Source: Salinimicrobium sp035607535
GTDB taxonomy: Bacteria > Bacteroidota > Bacteroidia > Flavobacteriales > Flavobacteriaceae
Length of the DNA: 64,000 bases
Direction of reading: 5' to 3'
Assembly (NCBI RefSeq): GCF_035607535.1
Contig: NZ_JAYDZX010000014.1
Span: forward strand, 6,398 to 70,397
Part shown: in pieces, positions 34,113 through 42,734 of the stretch
Numbering within the stretch: position 1 is the stretch's first letter
How the letters are laid out: each line of letters starts with the position of its first letter
Program-made: the position numbers and the translations under genes
Notes under the pieces: model-generated
Database searches by the model: none
What the model saw: the letters and a program-made list of their open reading frames with translations, nothing else
Told to the model about the DNA's origin: nothing

Positions 34113-34785
34113 GACGTGCCTGTATGGATGGCTGGCAGCTAAAGAGTGATTAGTGATCAGGGATCAGAAAATTTAGCCACGAGTACCCGAAAATTTTTTT
34201 AATACTAAATTATTGTCGCAAGGTGTCCCCTCCTGCGGTGAAGTGCCTGCAAGGCGGGGTGGGAGCGAATGAGTGACCAGTGATCAGGGATCATTGATCA
34301 GAAAATTTAGCTGCGAATACTCGAATATTTTTAATAATTATTGTCGCAAGGTGTCCCCTCCTGCGGAGGGGTGCCTGCAAGGCGGGGTGGGAGCGAATGA
34401 GTGATCAGTGATCAGGGATCATTGATCAGGAAATTTAGCTGCGAATACTCGAATATTTTTAATAATTATTGTCGCAAGGTGTCCCCTCCTGCGGAGGGGT
34501 ACCTGCAAGGCGGGGGTGGGAGCTAAAGAGTGATCAGTGACCAGGAATCAGTGATCAGAAAATTCAGCATACATACTCGAACATTTTAATACTTTATTAT
34601 TGTCGCAAGGTGTCCCCTCCTGCGGCGGGGTGCCTGCAAGGCGGGGTGGGAGCGAATGAGTGACCAGTGATCAATGACGAGTGATCAGAAAATTTAGCCA
34701 CGAATACCCGAAAATTTTTTTAATACTAATTATTGTTGCAAGGTGTCCCCTCCTCCGGAGGGGTGCCTGCAAGGCGGGGTGGGAA
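34113..34785 (+). repeat. Tandem array of about 130-bp GC-rich palindromic repeats
   Basis: Five units begin at 34212, 34340, 34468, 34599 and 34732 (periods 128, 128, 131, 133), preceded by a decayed copy from about 34113. Each full unit has (a) TTGTCGCAAGGTGTC; (b) a GC-rich hairpin, CCCCTCC-TGC-GGAGGGG; (c) GTGCCTGCAAGGC then GGGGTGGGA; (d) heptads such as GAGTGAT, CAGTGAT, CAGGGAT, CATTGAT; (e) an AT-rich tail ending in ATTATTG. Units 2 and 3 are nearly identical; the last is cut off at the end of the DUF559 gene. No gene lies in this stretch. Confidence 0.9.
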
Positions 34786-34790
34786 ATTCG

Positions 34791-35279
34791 TCACGAATAA
34801 TTATCTATAATAAAACACTTCAAACGTTCCATTACACCCTCCACATCCATTAATACTTCTGTTGAAGTTGTCTTCCAAACCTGTAGCCCAAGATTCTTTA
34901 GGTAATTTTCCCGATGTTCATCATAATTAATCTTTTCATTATGACTGCTGCCATCAATTTCTATGACTAGTCCGAGGCTCTTCACATAAAAATCCACTAT
35001 GTAATTACCGATCACTCGCTGCCGGTCGAAATCAATTTTATGGAATTTGTCTTTATGAACCTGTTGCCAGAAAATGATCTCCGGTAGATTACCCATTTTT
35101 CGAAGAGCCCTTGCTCTTCTTCTCAAATTTTTTTCTGCAGGTAGGAAAGGAATCTTTCTCTTTTTTATTTTGAAAGAATCGATAGTGGTAAGGATGTTAT
35201 CGTCCCTTCCCACCCCGGCCTTCGGCCACCCCACCCTGGGAGGGGACTTTTCAGAAGGAACATTTGATTTCTTGGCCAT
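34791..35279 (-). CDS. DUF559 (Vsr-like fold) endonuclease-domain protein
   Basis: 162 residues, ATG at 35279. The C-terminal 110 residues are a DUF559 domain: RRRARALRKMGNLPEIIFW, RQRVIGNYIVDFYVKSLGLV, IEIDGSSHNEKINYDEHREN and TSTEVLMDVEGVMERL, with the acidic residues typical of PD-(D/E)XK-type nucleases (E, D of DFYV, E-x-D). The N-terminal segment PSEKSPPRVGWPKAGVGRDD is encoded by an inverted copy of the GC-rich repeat core (35207-35255). Copies of the same repeat flank the gene on both sides. Target and activity are unknown; a link to spread or maintenance of the repeats is a hypothesis. Confidence 0.82.
   Translation of the reverse strand: MAKKSNVPSEKSPPRVGWPKAGVGRDDNILTTIDSFKIKKRKIPFLPAEKNLRRRARALRKMGNLPEIIFWQQVHKDKFHKIDFDRQRVIGNYIVDFYVKSLGLVIEIDGSSHNEKINYDEHRENYLKNLGLQVWKTTSTEVLMDVEGVMERLKCFIIDNYS
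35207..35255 (-). repeat. Inverted GC-rich repeat core inside the DUF559 gene
   Basis: This stretch aligns with the reverse complement of the array unit: TCCCACCCCG, CCTT..GGC, ACCCC and GGGAGGGGAC occur in the same order. It lies in the 5' coding part of the nuclease gene and stays in frame. Confidence 0.75.
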
Positions 35280-35401
35280 ATTCTAAGATAGGATTTTAAT
35301 TTTTTAAGGCCGAGAAATAAAAGTAAATATGAAATTGATCTGAATCCAGGGAAGATAATGGATAAAAGAATGTACTTGTGTAAATGAACATAACCTTAGA
35401 A

Positions 35402-35545
35402 CCGTCCCCTCCTCCGGAGGGGTGCCTGCAAGGCGGGGTGGGAGCTAAAGAGTGGTCAGTGATTAGGGATCAGTGATCAGAAACTCTCGGCCACTAATAC
35501 TCGAATTTTTTTCAATACTCATTATTGTCGCCAGGTGTGCCTGCA
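35402..35545 (+). repeat. Outlying copies of the GC-rich repeat upstream of the DUF559 gene
   Basis: One full unit starts at about 35402 (CCCCTCC-TCC-GGAGGGG hairpin, GTGCCTGCAAGGC, heptads GTGATTA..CAGTGATCAG, tail CATTATTG). A truncated second copy follows (GTCGCCAGGTGTGCCTGCAAGG at 35527-35548, broken here as GTCGCCAGG plus TGTGCCTGC). Both have the same orientation as the main array. The remainder of 35280-35401 shows no gene. Confidence 0.8.
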
Positions 35546-35563
35546 AGGACGGGGGAATGTCCA

Positions 35564-35619
35564 AATCTGGAATCTACCCGAAACCAGAACTCGCATCCTA
35601 AAGCACCCAACTCGAAAAA
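35564..35619. repeat. Heptad-repeat tract downstream of the TrmH gene
   Basis: In-register 7-bp words: AATCTGG, AATCTAC, CCGAAAC, CAGAACT, CGCATCC, TAAAGCA, CCCAACT, CGAAAAA. Words such as CCGAAAC and CAGAACT resemble those at 8552-8579. Confidence 0.5.
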
Positions 35620-35631
35620 AAATCTTGGATT

Positions 35632-36444
35632 TTAAATCCTGAACCCGGAATCGCGCCGAAGGCGCTGCCTTTTCGCCTCAAAAATAAGTATCCCCGCTGC
35701 TACCGAGACGTTCATGGAGTCGATCTCGCCTTCCATTGGAATGATGATATTCTGTGTGGTGTTTTGCTGCCATTCTTCAGTTAGTCCCGTGGCTTCGGTG
35801 CCGACCACGATTGCACTGCCCCCGGTGAAATCCACGCTGTGGTAGGGGACAGAAGCCTGCAATGCGGCACCAAAAATGGCAATTCTACGCTCCTTTAAAA
35901 ATGAAATAATCTCTGAAGTACTGCCGGTGGCGATCCTGGTGGTGAAGACACATCCCACACTGCTGCGAATAATGTTTGGGTTGAACATATCGGTCCTGGG
36001 ATTTGCGATAAGTACGGCATCGACTGCAGCGGCATCGGCTGTTCTTAATAGCGCCCCAATATTTCCGGGTTTTTCGGGGGCCTCGGCGACAAGGATCAGC
36101 GGATTTTCATTCCGGAGTTCGAATCTTTCAAGGGAAAGTTCCCGGCCAGCTACAACAGCGATCACACCTTCTGTACTTCCGCGGTAAGCAATCTTTTGAT
36201 AGACTTCCGCAGTAAGTTCGGTGATTTCAACTTCCGAAGGTTTGGAAAGCAGCTTCTCAACATTTTCAGGAGGAAAAAGATCGGCATTGAAATATATTTC
36301 CAACACCTTAAAGCCGCCTTTTATAGCGAGACCAATTTCCCGGATACCTTCTACTATAAAGGCATTTTCATTTTTCCGGGTTCGGGCTTTCTCCTGCAAT
36401 TGCAGAATCCTTTTCACTGTCCGGTTTTGAAGACTGCTAATCAT
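35632..36444 (-). CDS. TrmH-family (SpoU) RNA 2'-O-methyltransferase
   Basis: 270 residues from the ATG at 36444 (MISSLQNRTVKRILQLQEKA), with ATG at 36453 as an alternative; a longer open frame reaches 36951 but lacks coding character. N-terminal substrate-binding part: NAFIVEGIREIGLAI. The SpoU knot motifs are complete: LVAEAPEKPGNIGALLRTAD (motif 1), IVVGTEATGLTEEW (motif 2) and IPMEGEIDSMNVSVAAGILI (motif 3). It methylates rRNA or tRNA ribose using S-adenosylmethionine; the RNA target is not determined. It is divergent from the lipoprotein gene at 36562. Confidence 0.92.
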   Translation of the reverse strand: MISSLQNRTVKRILQLQEKARTRKNENAFIVEGIREIGLAIKGGFKVLEIYFNADLFPPENVEKLLSKPSEVEITELTAEVYQKIAYRGSTEGVIAVVAGRELSLERFELRNENPLILVAEAPEKPGNIGALLRTADAAAVDAVLIANPRTDMFNPNIIRSSVGCVFTTRIATGSTSEIISFLKERRIAIFGAALQASVPYHSVDFTGGSAIVVGTEATGLTEEWQQNTTQNIIIPMEGEIDSMNVSVAAGILIFEAKRQRLRRDSGFRI

Positions 36445-36561
36445 TTTGTGCATGAGACAAAGATAGAAAACTACAGGTTGAGGAGAGGGATTTCTACAAA
36501 TCTGCAGGTGCCGACTTTCAAAAATGACAAAAAAGAGGTAAATTAACTGAAAATCAATTAT

Positions 36562-37005
36562 ATGGAAAACAATAACAAAAAAAAGCAGCCGCTTACAATT
36601 AAAGATGCATTTAAAGTTCTGAGTTTTATTTTCGCTGCCGTTTTGATTAGTGCCTGTAGTAAGAATATAACTTTTCCGGTTTCGGAAGTTGTGCCTGCAG
36701 CCGAGGCGGTTGTCAAAGTAAATGAAGATTCGAACGGAAACTACGAGGTCGAATTGGACGTGAATAATCTTGCAGCACCCGACAGGCTGTCGCCAAAGCG
36801 TCGATACTACGTGGTCTGGATGGTGACCAGGGAACATGGGACCATCAATATTGGCAGATTGGATATCAACCGGAAGAATAATGGCGAGCTTAAAACCAAT
36901 ACTCCTTACAAGCCTATTCGCATTTTTATAACGGCCGAAGATGATAAGCAACCTATTTTGCCTTCAACCCAGGTGGTCCTGAATTCGGGAGAATTTAAGG
37001 TATAA
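36562..37005 (+). CDS. Putative lipoprotein
   Basis: 147 residues. A charged start (MENNNKKKQPLTIKDAFKV) precedes a hydrophobic segment ending in the lipobox-like LISAC, so cysteine 32 or so may be lipidated. The rest is beta-rich: VKVNEDSNGNYEVELDVNNL, RYYVVWMVTREHGTINIG and PIRIFITAEDDKQPILPST, resembling a small Ig-like or anti-sigma-like periplasmic domain. No named family recognised. It converges on the amidohydrolase gene with a hairpin between. Confidence 0.7.
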   Translation: MENNNKKKQPLTIKDAFKVLSFIFAAVLISACSKNITFPVSEVVPAAEAVVKVNEDSNGNYEVELDVNNLAAPDRLSPKRRYYVVWMVTREHGTINIGRLDINRKNNGELKTNTPYKPIRIFITAEDDKQPILPSTQVVLNSGEFKV

Positions 37006-37033
37006 AAAAACTGCCCGAAGTTCTTTCGGGCAG
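37004..37033 (-). terminator. Terminator for the amidohydrolase genes
   Basis: CTGCCCGAA (37011-37019) pairs with TTCGGGCAG (37025-37033). The A-run at 37004-37010 is a T-run on the minus strand, so it best serves the leftward amidohydrolase pair. AAAAATGACA (37040-37049) lies next to it. Confidence 0.8.
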
Positions 37034-37059
37034 CCTTTCAAAAATGACATTTTCAGGAA

Positions 37060-38373
37060 CTATTTTTTTTCCAGTTGACCGTATTTATCTGTGTACCTTT
37101 TTGCCAGCTCAGTCTGATGGCTTTCCAAACTAATTTCACGTCCCTGGATAAAGGCCTGTAAAACTTTGTTGGTGCGCATATCAAGCGCATCACCCTCGCT
37201 AATAAAAAGCGTAGCGTCTTTGCCAGCTTCCAGTGTGCCAAGGCTGTCATCGATCCCCAGGATCTTTGCGGTATTGGAAGTGATCATTTTGAGGGCATCT
37301 TCCTTACTGGCGCCATATCCCGTCACTGTACCTGCGTAAAATGGCAAATTACGACTGTTCATTCTTTCCATATCTCCACTGCTTTCCAAACCTACCAGGA
37401 TACCCTGCTGGTTGAGCAAATAAGCCAGTTTGTATGGCAAATCATAGTCCTGATCTTCCATTTGTGGTGTCTCGTGTACCCTTCCAACTAATACCGGAAC
37501 TTCTGCTGATTTCAGTTGGTCGGCAATTTTAAAGGAATCATAACCGCCAACAAGCACTACATTTTTCAGTCCGTGCTCTTTTTTAAATGCAAGTACATCA
37601 ATGATCTCTTTTTCAGAATCGGCATGAATGTAAACTCTTTTGTTTCCGTTAAATACATCTTCCATAGCCTGGAATGGCAGGTTTGCTTCTTCCATTGGCC
37701 CTGCTAAATACGCTTTTGCATTTCTAAAGAAAGAGCCCAGCTCTTCCAGGTCTTTGGAATAATCATCATTGGGTTTGATGCCGGGATCTTCACCTTGCCA
37801 CCAGCGGCCTCTGCTTACGCTGTTCGGCCAGTTGATGTGCAGCCCGTCATCTTCTTTTAATACGGCATCTTCCCAATTCCATGCATCGAACTGAACTATA
37901 GAAGAGGTGCCGGAGATCCTTCCGCCACGGGGAGTGATCTGTCCAACCAGTACTCCGTTTGGACGCATGCTTTCTACCACCTGGCTCTCTGCATTATAGG
38001 CAATGATACTTCGTACGTGAGGTAACAGCTCTCCAAGTTCATCTTCATCATCACTTTGTACCACGGCATCGATCTCAACCAATCCCAGAGTGGAATTAGG
38101 GGAGATAAAACCCGGATAAACGTGTTTTCCCTTTGCGTCGATGATCTTTCCGGGATACTGTCGGTCAGTTGAATTCACATCGGTCACAGTAGTGAGCTTA
38201 CCGTTCTCAAAAATGATAAGGCTGTTCTCAATTACTTCTCCATTCCCAATATGTGCAGTGGCACCTACAATGCTTATCGCCTCATCTTGTGGTGGCGCCG
38301 GAGTTTGTTGTGCGATCGCCGTGCCTGCAAAAAAGAGCAGGACCGGCAGGATATATTTAGTCAAATTTTTCAT
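37060..38373 (-). CDS. Amidohydrolase-family protein with degenerate metal site
   Basis: 437 residues with a signal peptide (KYILPVLLFFAGTAIAQ). It has the imidazolonepropionase-like layout: an N-terminal beta domain (SLIIFENGKLTTV), KGKHVYPGFISPNSTLGLVE and the C-terminal LGIDDSLGTLEAGKDATLFI. The H-x-H after the P-G-F-I strand is replaced by SPNST, so metal binding and catalysis are doubtful. It starts 12 bases after the larger amidohydrolase gene ends and is probably its periplasmic partner. Confidence 0.85.
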   Translation of the reverse strand: MKNLTKYILPVLLFFAGTAIAQQTPAPPQDEAISIVGATAHIGNGEVIENSLIIFENGKLTTVTDVNSTDRQYPGKIIDAKGKHVYPGFISPNSTLGLVEIDAVVQSDDEDELGELLPHVRSIIAYNAESQVVESMRPNGVLVGQITPRGGRISGTSSIVQFDAWNWEDAVLKEDDGLHINWPNSVSRGRWWQGEDPGIKPNDDYSKDLEELGSFFRNAKAYLAGPMEEANLPFQAMEDVFNGNKRVYIHADSEKEIIDVLAFKKEHGLKNVVLVGGYDSFKIADQLKSAEVPVLVGRVHETPQMEDQDYDLPYKLAYLLNQQGILVGLESSGDMERMNSRNLPFYAGTVTGYGASKEDALKMITSNTAKILGIDDSLGTLEAGKDATLFISEGDALDMRTNKVLQAFIQGREISLESHQTELAKRYTDKYGQLEKK

Positions 38374-38385
38374 ACTTCTGTTTTT

Positions 38386-41343
38386 TTATAGGGTGTCACA
38401 GTGCATTTCTTCTTTCTTGGAATCCTTTACCGGCTGTGTTTTCAAGCCGTTGTTCTTGGCCTTGAGCATTTGAGTGGTAAGCAGGTTCTTCTGTCTTTCC
38501 ACTTCCTCACGCAGTTGTTCATCTCTTTCGATATCAAAATACACCACTCCTTCAATGAGTGTTTTTTCGGGCTTGGCGTATACCGAAAGGGGATGGGCGT
38601 TCCAGAGTACAAGATCTGCATCTTTACCTTCCTTGATGCTTCCCACCCGGTCATCTATTTGAAGCAGTTTTGCCGGGTTCAGCGTCACGAATTTCCAGGC
38701 TTCCTCTTCAGAAATATCCCCGTATTTTACACTTTTTGCTGCCTCTTGATTGAGCCTTCTGCTCATTTCGGCGTCATCACTGTTGATCGCAACTGTGACT
38801 CCGGCGTTATGCATAATGGCAGCATTTTGCGGGATCGCGTCCTTTACTTCATATTTATAAGCCCACCAATCGGAGAAAGTAGATCCTCCGGCACCGTGCT
38901 CGGCCATTTTATCGGCTACTTTGTAACCTTCTAAAATGTGGGTAAAGGTGTTGATGTTAAAACCGAATTCTTCTGCAACTTTCATCAACATGTTGATCTC
39001 GCTTTGAACGTAAGAGTGAGCAGTTACTTTGCGTTCCCCGTTGAGGATCTCCAGGATGGTCTCCATCTCGATATCCTTACGGTAAGGTTTCCCGCTCTTT
39101 TTTAGTTCCTCATATTCACGGGCACGGGTGAAGTAATCTACAAATACCTGTTCAACACCCATTCGGGTTTGTGGAAAACGCGAATTGCTGTCCCAGTTCG
39201 CCTGCTTCACGTTCTCTCCAAGAGCGAATTTGATGAATTTAGGAGAATTGTCGATCACCATTTCCTGCGGGGTAGCCCCCCATTTCATCTTCAGGATAGC
39301 CGATTGTCCACCAATTGGGTTGGCCGATCCATGCAGGAGCTGCATAGTAGTAACTCCCCCGGCAAGGTTGCGGTAAATCCCTATGTCGTCGGGATCTACA
39401 ACGTCTTCCATCTGTACCTCGGCAGAAGAGTTGTGTCCCATCTCATTAACGGCCGATGCTGCCAGGTGAGAGTGCTCATCAATAATTCCCGTGGTGAGGT
39501 GCTTTCCTGTAGCGTCGATCACAGTTGCACCGCGGGCGCTAAGGTTTCTGCCTACTTCGGCTATCCTTCCATTGCGCACCAGTACATCTGTGTTTTCCAT
39601 GATCCCCTGTTCTTCATTTGTCCACACTGTAGCATTTTTGAAGAGGATGTTCTGTTGCTTCGGAAGCTCTTTGAATCCATACGCCATGTTCGGAAAAGTG
39701 ACAGGCAGGACTTCAGGATAGTCATTTTTCTTCTGATCTTTTTTGTCTGAAGCTTCCGCAGTTTGTCTTGCCGAAAAGGTGGTTTCTGTACCATCTCCTA
39801 AAATGGCTTTTCCGCTGAAGTTTTTTGGATTGTCCGCAATTCTGGCGCTCAACCTCGTGTATTCGGCCTTAGTTGTATCGGGAGCCGAAAGCAGGATGTT
39901 TACCCAGTTGTTCTTGTAATTGATCTTTGAACCAATTTTGCTGCTGTTCGTCCTAACTTCAGCCTTTGGTTTAGTGGGCTCGCCGGAGATCTTCATCTCA
40001 TAGGTGTTTCCACCAACCTTTAACTCATAGGTTCCGTTGAGGTTCACCAGGTCGATATTTTCAAAGACTCCTCTTTGACCCTGAACCCAGTTCTCATAGA
40101 TAGTAGTTTCCTTATCAAAATAATCTCCGGAAGTAACAATGAAGTTTGCCCAGGCACCTTCTTTTAAAGTTCCCAGTTCATTTTCTTGGCCAATGAGTTT
40201 TGCGGGGACTGTGGTAAGTGCTGCAAGGGCATCTTTTTTGTCCAGACCATATGCTACCGCTTTCAGCAGGTTTTCCCTAAAGTTCTTTTCGGCATCATGT
40301 GTAGTGATGGTAAAAGGTACCTTCTTTTCAGAAAGCATTTTCAGGTTTGCCGGTGCCTGGTTCCATTCCTTCATGTCTCCCAGGGTAGCGTAATTTGCCA
40401 TATATGGATCTTCCATGTCAAAAGGCTCGGGGAAATTCAAAGGCACGATAAAAGTTCCGTTAGTTGCTTTAATGGCGTCAAGACGTTCAAACTCTTTTCC
40501 ACTGCCCACGATCACATACTGTACCCCGACTTCATCTCCTACTTTATCGGCACGTAATTCGTCCAGGAGATCATCGGTTTTGAAGATCTGGAGTAGGTTT
40601 TTATTTTCATTGAAGGCCTCAAGAGCAAGGTCCTTATTGTCCGCATTTCCTTTGGCATACCAGTCGGCATCGAGATATGTTTGACGGAGCAAAGCCATGG
40701 CACCCATTTTTGAAGAAGGATAGACCTGCCGGGATTTGGCGCTTTTTTCAAAAGAGAAATATTGAGCCGATTCTTCATCCAGGATCCTGTCTCCTTCAGT
40801 TCCTTCGGAATTAAGGGCGACAAGCATCCCTGTACCGCGCACAATTCCGTCGGGGGTATGGGTGTTGACAACTCCAAAGCCAAGCTTTCTCAGTTTTTCA
40901 GCGTCTTCCTTATTGTACTTGAAATTTTCAACAGCCGAAGTTTCGGGCCTAATATGATCATTCCAATAATATCCTTCCCGCCCGGCATCATACTGCGGAT
41001 TTCCGCTGAAAGGGCTTCCGCCGTTACTTTTCGGCTTTTCTATCCCAAAGCTTGTGTAAAGATCAATAAAGGAAGGATAAACTGTTTTTCCTTTAAGATC
41101 GATCACCACTGCATTTGCAGGGATTTTGATGTTTTTACCCACAGCAGTGATCTTTCCATTGCGCATGGCCAACATACCTTTCTCAATGTAATTGGAAGGA
41201 TCAACGTAGATGTTGGCGTTCTTAAGAACCGTAAAATTGGTATTTTCCTGAGCCTTAACAGCATCATTCTTAGGAAAATACTCCTGCGCCTGCAGCCCGG
41301 TAACGGCAATAAGCAGCAGGCAAATTAATAGTTTGATTTTCAT
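38386..41343 (-). CDS. Two-domain periplasmic amidohydrolase-family protein
   Basis: 985 residues from the ATG at 41343 with a signal peptide (MKIKLLICLLLIAVTGLQAQ). It contains two amidohydrolase-like halves. In the first, the strand reads VYPSFIDLYTSFG, lacking H-x-H. In the second, LTTGIIDEHSHLAASAVNEM keeps H-x-H, and NINTFTHILEGYKVA, AIMHNAGVTVAINSDDAEM supply further ligands. Only the second half therefore looks catalytic. It likely cleaves a cyclic amide or peptide-like substrate outside the cytoplasm; the substrate is unknown. The downstream amidohydrolase forms an operon with it. Confidence 0.87.
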   Translation of the reverse strand: MKIKLLICLLLIAVTGLQAQEYFPKNDAVKAQENTNFTVLKNANIYVDPSNYIEKGMLAMRNGKITAVGKNIKIPANAVVIDLKGKTVYPSFIDLYTSFGIEKPKSNGGSPFSGNPQYDAGREGYYWNDHIRPETSAVENFKYNKEDAEKLRKLGFGVVNTHTPDGIVRGTGMLVALNSEGTEGDRILDEESAQYFSFEKSAKSRQVYPSSKMGAMALLRQTYLDADWYAKGNADNKDLALEAFNENKNLLQIFKTDDLLDELRADKVGDEVGVQYVIVGSGKEFERLDAIKATNGTFIVPLNFPEPFDMEDPYMANYATLGDMKEWNQAPANLKMLSEKKVPFTITTHDAEKNFRENLLKAVAYGLDKKDALAALTTVPAKLIGQENELGTLKEGAWANFIVTSGDYFDKETTIYENWVQGQRGVFENIDLVNLNGTYELKVGGNTYEMKISGEPTKPKAEVRTNSSKIGSKINYKNNWVNILLSAPDTTKAEYTRLSARIADNPKNFSGKAILGDGTETTFSARQTAEASDKKDQKKNDYPEVLPVTFPNMAYGFKELPKQQNILFKNATVWTNEEQGIMENTDVLVRNGRIAEVGRNLSARGATVIDATGKHLTTGIIDEHSHLAASAVNEMGHNSSAEVQMEDVVDPDDIGIYRNLAGGVTTMQLLHGSANPIGGQSAILKMKWGATPQEMVIDNSPKFIKFALGENVKQANWDSNSRFPQTRMGVEQVFVDYFTRAREYEELKKSGKPYRKDIEMETILEILNGERKVTAHSYVQSEINMLMKVAEEFGFNINTFTHILEGYKVADKMAEHGAGGSTFSDWWAYKYEVKDAIPQNAAIMHNAGVTVAINSDDAEMSRRLNQEAAKSVKYGDISEEEAWKFVTLNPAKLLQIDDRVGSIKEGKDADLVLWNAHPLSVYAKPEKTLIEGVVYFDIERDEQLREEVERQKNLLTTQMLKAKNNGLKTQPVKDSKKEEMHCDTL

Positions 41344-41408
41344 AAAATAGTTTAGGATTGTAATTAAGAGCGGGTAAGTTAGCAAAAAATTGAAAATGAA
41401 AAATTTTC

Positions 41409-42479
41409 TTACAACCTGCCCCTGCTTTTGTGATAATTCACCAGTAGTGCTACCACATAACTGTAACTCCGCATCCCACCAGGCTGGTTATTAGCTATTA
41501 AAAAGGAATCATACACGAACATGAACATGGGTTCAAAGGGATTTTTGTGACTCTCCCAGAACTCCCGCACTTCCCGGTAATTTTCCTTCACCCCAAAATT
41601 TAGCTCCTCCACAAGTTCTTCAGCCAGGGCAGGATCACGCCTGTAGAGTTCGCTAAGGCAATAGCTTAAGGCGAAAGTATATCCGGAATAATTGAAATAT
41701 TTATCCGGGTGATTCATGGTCGTGAGACAAGCCAGGAAATTGGCTTCATTTTCTTTTGCAAATCCTAATTGGTGGCCTATTTCATGACTGGCAGTAGTAG
41801 GGATCTTATAAGGAACTATTCTCGTGTTCACCTGCCCTTCATTGGTGAGGGGGTTGAGATATCCGTTAAAACCCATGTAGGTTAACGGTATACTATAAAC
41901 AGATCTCTTTAGGCTCGGTACATCATAGACCAGCTCCGGGAAATCATCTTCTATATTCTCGTAGCCTGCAAAAGAAAGCTCCAGGATCTCCGATTTGGAG
42001 TAGGGGATCTCAACCTTGACCGAATCATCGCCGGTGATGGTTACATGAAGTTCATTGGAAGTGGCGATCAAGTCCCTGGTGAGCTCAACAAGTTCTTCGG
42101 TCGTGTAGTCATTCTCGATCTCCAGGGCAGTATGCAGTGGTAACCGGTAGTAATTATAGCCCCAAAAGAGATTAAAGCAAAAATAGATAAGGGAAAGTAC
42201 GGCTATTGAATTTAGGATCCAGCGCTTCGGATTGCGAAAGCGCTGCTTAATCCTTAGCACGATCCAACGAATGATCATGATGACCAATAAAGCGTATAAG
42301 AAATCTCCTATCGAAAAAGGTAAAAAACCAAGGGTTCTTCTTAGCAGGGCAGAGGTAATAGGGTAAATGCCGTTGCTGTACCATTGTTCAACAAATAATG
42401 GATTAGCAGCCAGTATCCTGTTTAGAAGGATCTGAAGTGGTAGAAGAATTACCAGAATGATAGCTACTTTTTTCTTCAC
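41409..42479 (-). CDS. DUF3810 domain-containing membrane protein with zinc-protease motif
   Basis: 356 residues from a GTG at 42479. Three membrane segments in the first 125 residues are followed by an extracytoplasmic domain with TTASHEIGHQLGFAKENEAN, an H-E-x-x-H with a downstream glutamate that fits a gluzincin-type metal site. DUF3810 is uncharacterised; peptidase activity is inferred from the motif. It lies 65 bases upstream of the amidohydrolase operon, in the same direction. Confidence 0.85.
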   Translation of the reverse strand: MKKKVAIILVILLPLQILLNRILAANPLFVEQWYSNGIYPITSALLRRTLGFLPFSIGDFLYALLVIMIIRWIVLRIKQRFRNPKRWILNSIAVLSLIYFCFNLFWGYNYYRLPLHTALEIENDYTTEELVELTRDLIATSNELHVTITGDDSVKVEIPYSKSEILELSFAGYENIEDDFPELVYDVPSLKRSVYSIPLTYMGFNGYLNPLTNEGQVNTRIVPYKIPTTASHEIGHQLGFAKENEANFLACLTTMNHPDKYFNYSGYTFALSYCLSELYRRDPALAEELVEELNFGVKENYREVREFWESHKNPFEPMFMFVYDSFLIANNQPGGMRSYSYVVALLVNYHKSRGRL

Positions 42480-42512
42480 CTTTCAAAAATAGGTTTTTTC
42501 ACAATCAAGATG

Positions 42513-42575
42513 CAAGAGACAAAAGCCAAGACTTTGATAAAACCCTTTTGCCTGTTGCCTGTTGCGGATTCCCTG
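42513..42575. repeat. Heptad-repeat array between the DUF3810 and pepD genes
   Basis: Nine in-register 7-bp words: CAAGAGA, CAAAAGC, CAAGACT, TTGATAA, AACCCTT, TTGCCTG, TTGCCTG, TTGCGGA, TTCCCTG. The word type switches half-way without losing register. The array sits in a divergent spacer. Confidence 0.7.
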
Positions 42576-42703
42576 TTTTAGGATTTGGAATTAAAGAGTT
42601 CCAAAAAGGGTGGAGGAAGAGTAGCTGGATATTATCTTCTAGGCTGAAGTTTATAAAGCCACTTAAGCTTCTATGCATTTTATTTTTTCCCGATTGCATG
42701 ACT

Positions 42704-42711
42704 TATATTTG
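42704..42711 (+). promoter_or_regulatory. -7 promoter element for pepD
   Basis: TATATTTG, a full match to TAnnTTTG, 23 bases before the ATG at 42735. It supports that start over the in-frame GTG at 42711. Confidence 0.6.
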
Positions 42712-42734
42712 TGTTGAATCAAAAATTTACAACA

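Noticed and set aside
36445..36951. Upstream extension of the TrmH open frame to 36951
   Set aside because: The extension has no TrmH-family similarity, is opposite the lipoprotein gene, and the standard family start (MISSLQNR) is at 36444.
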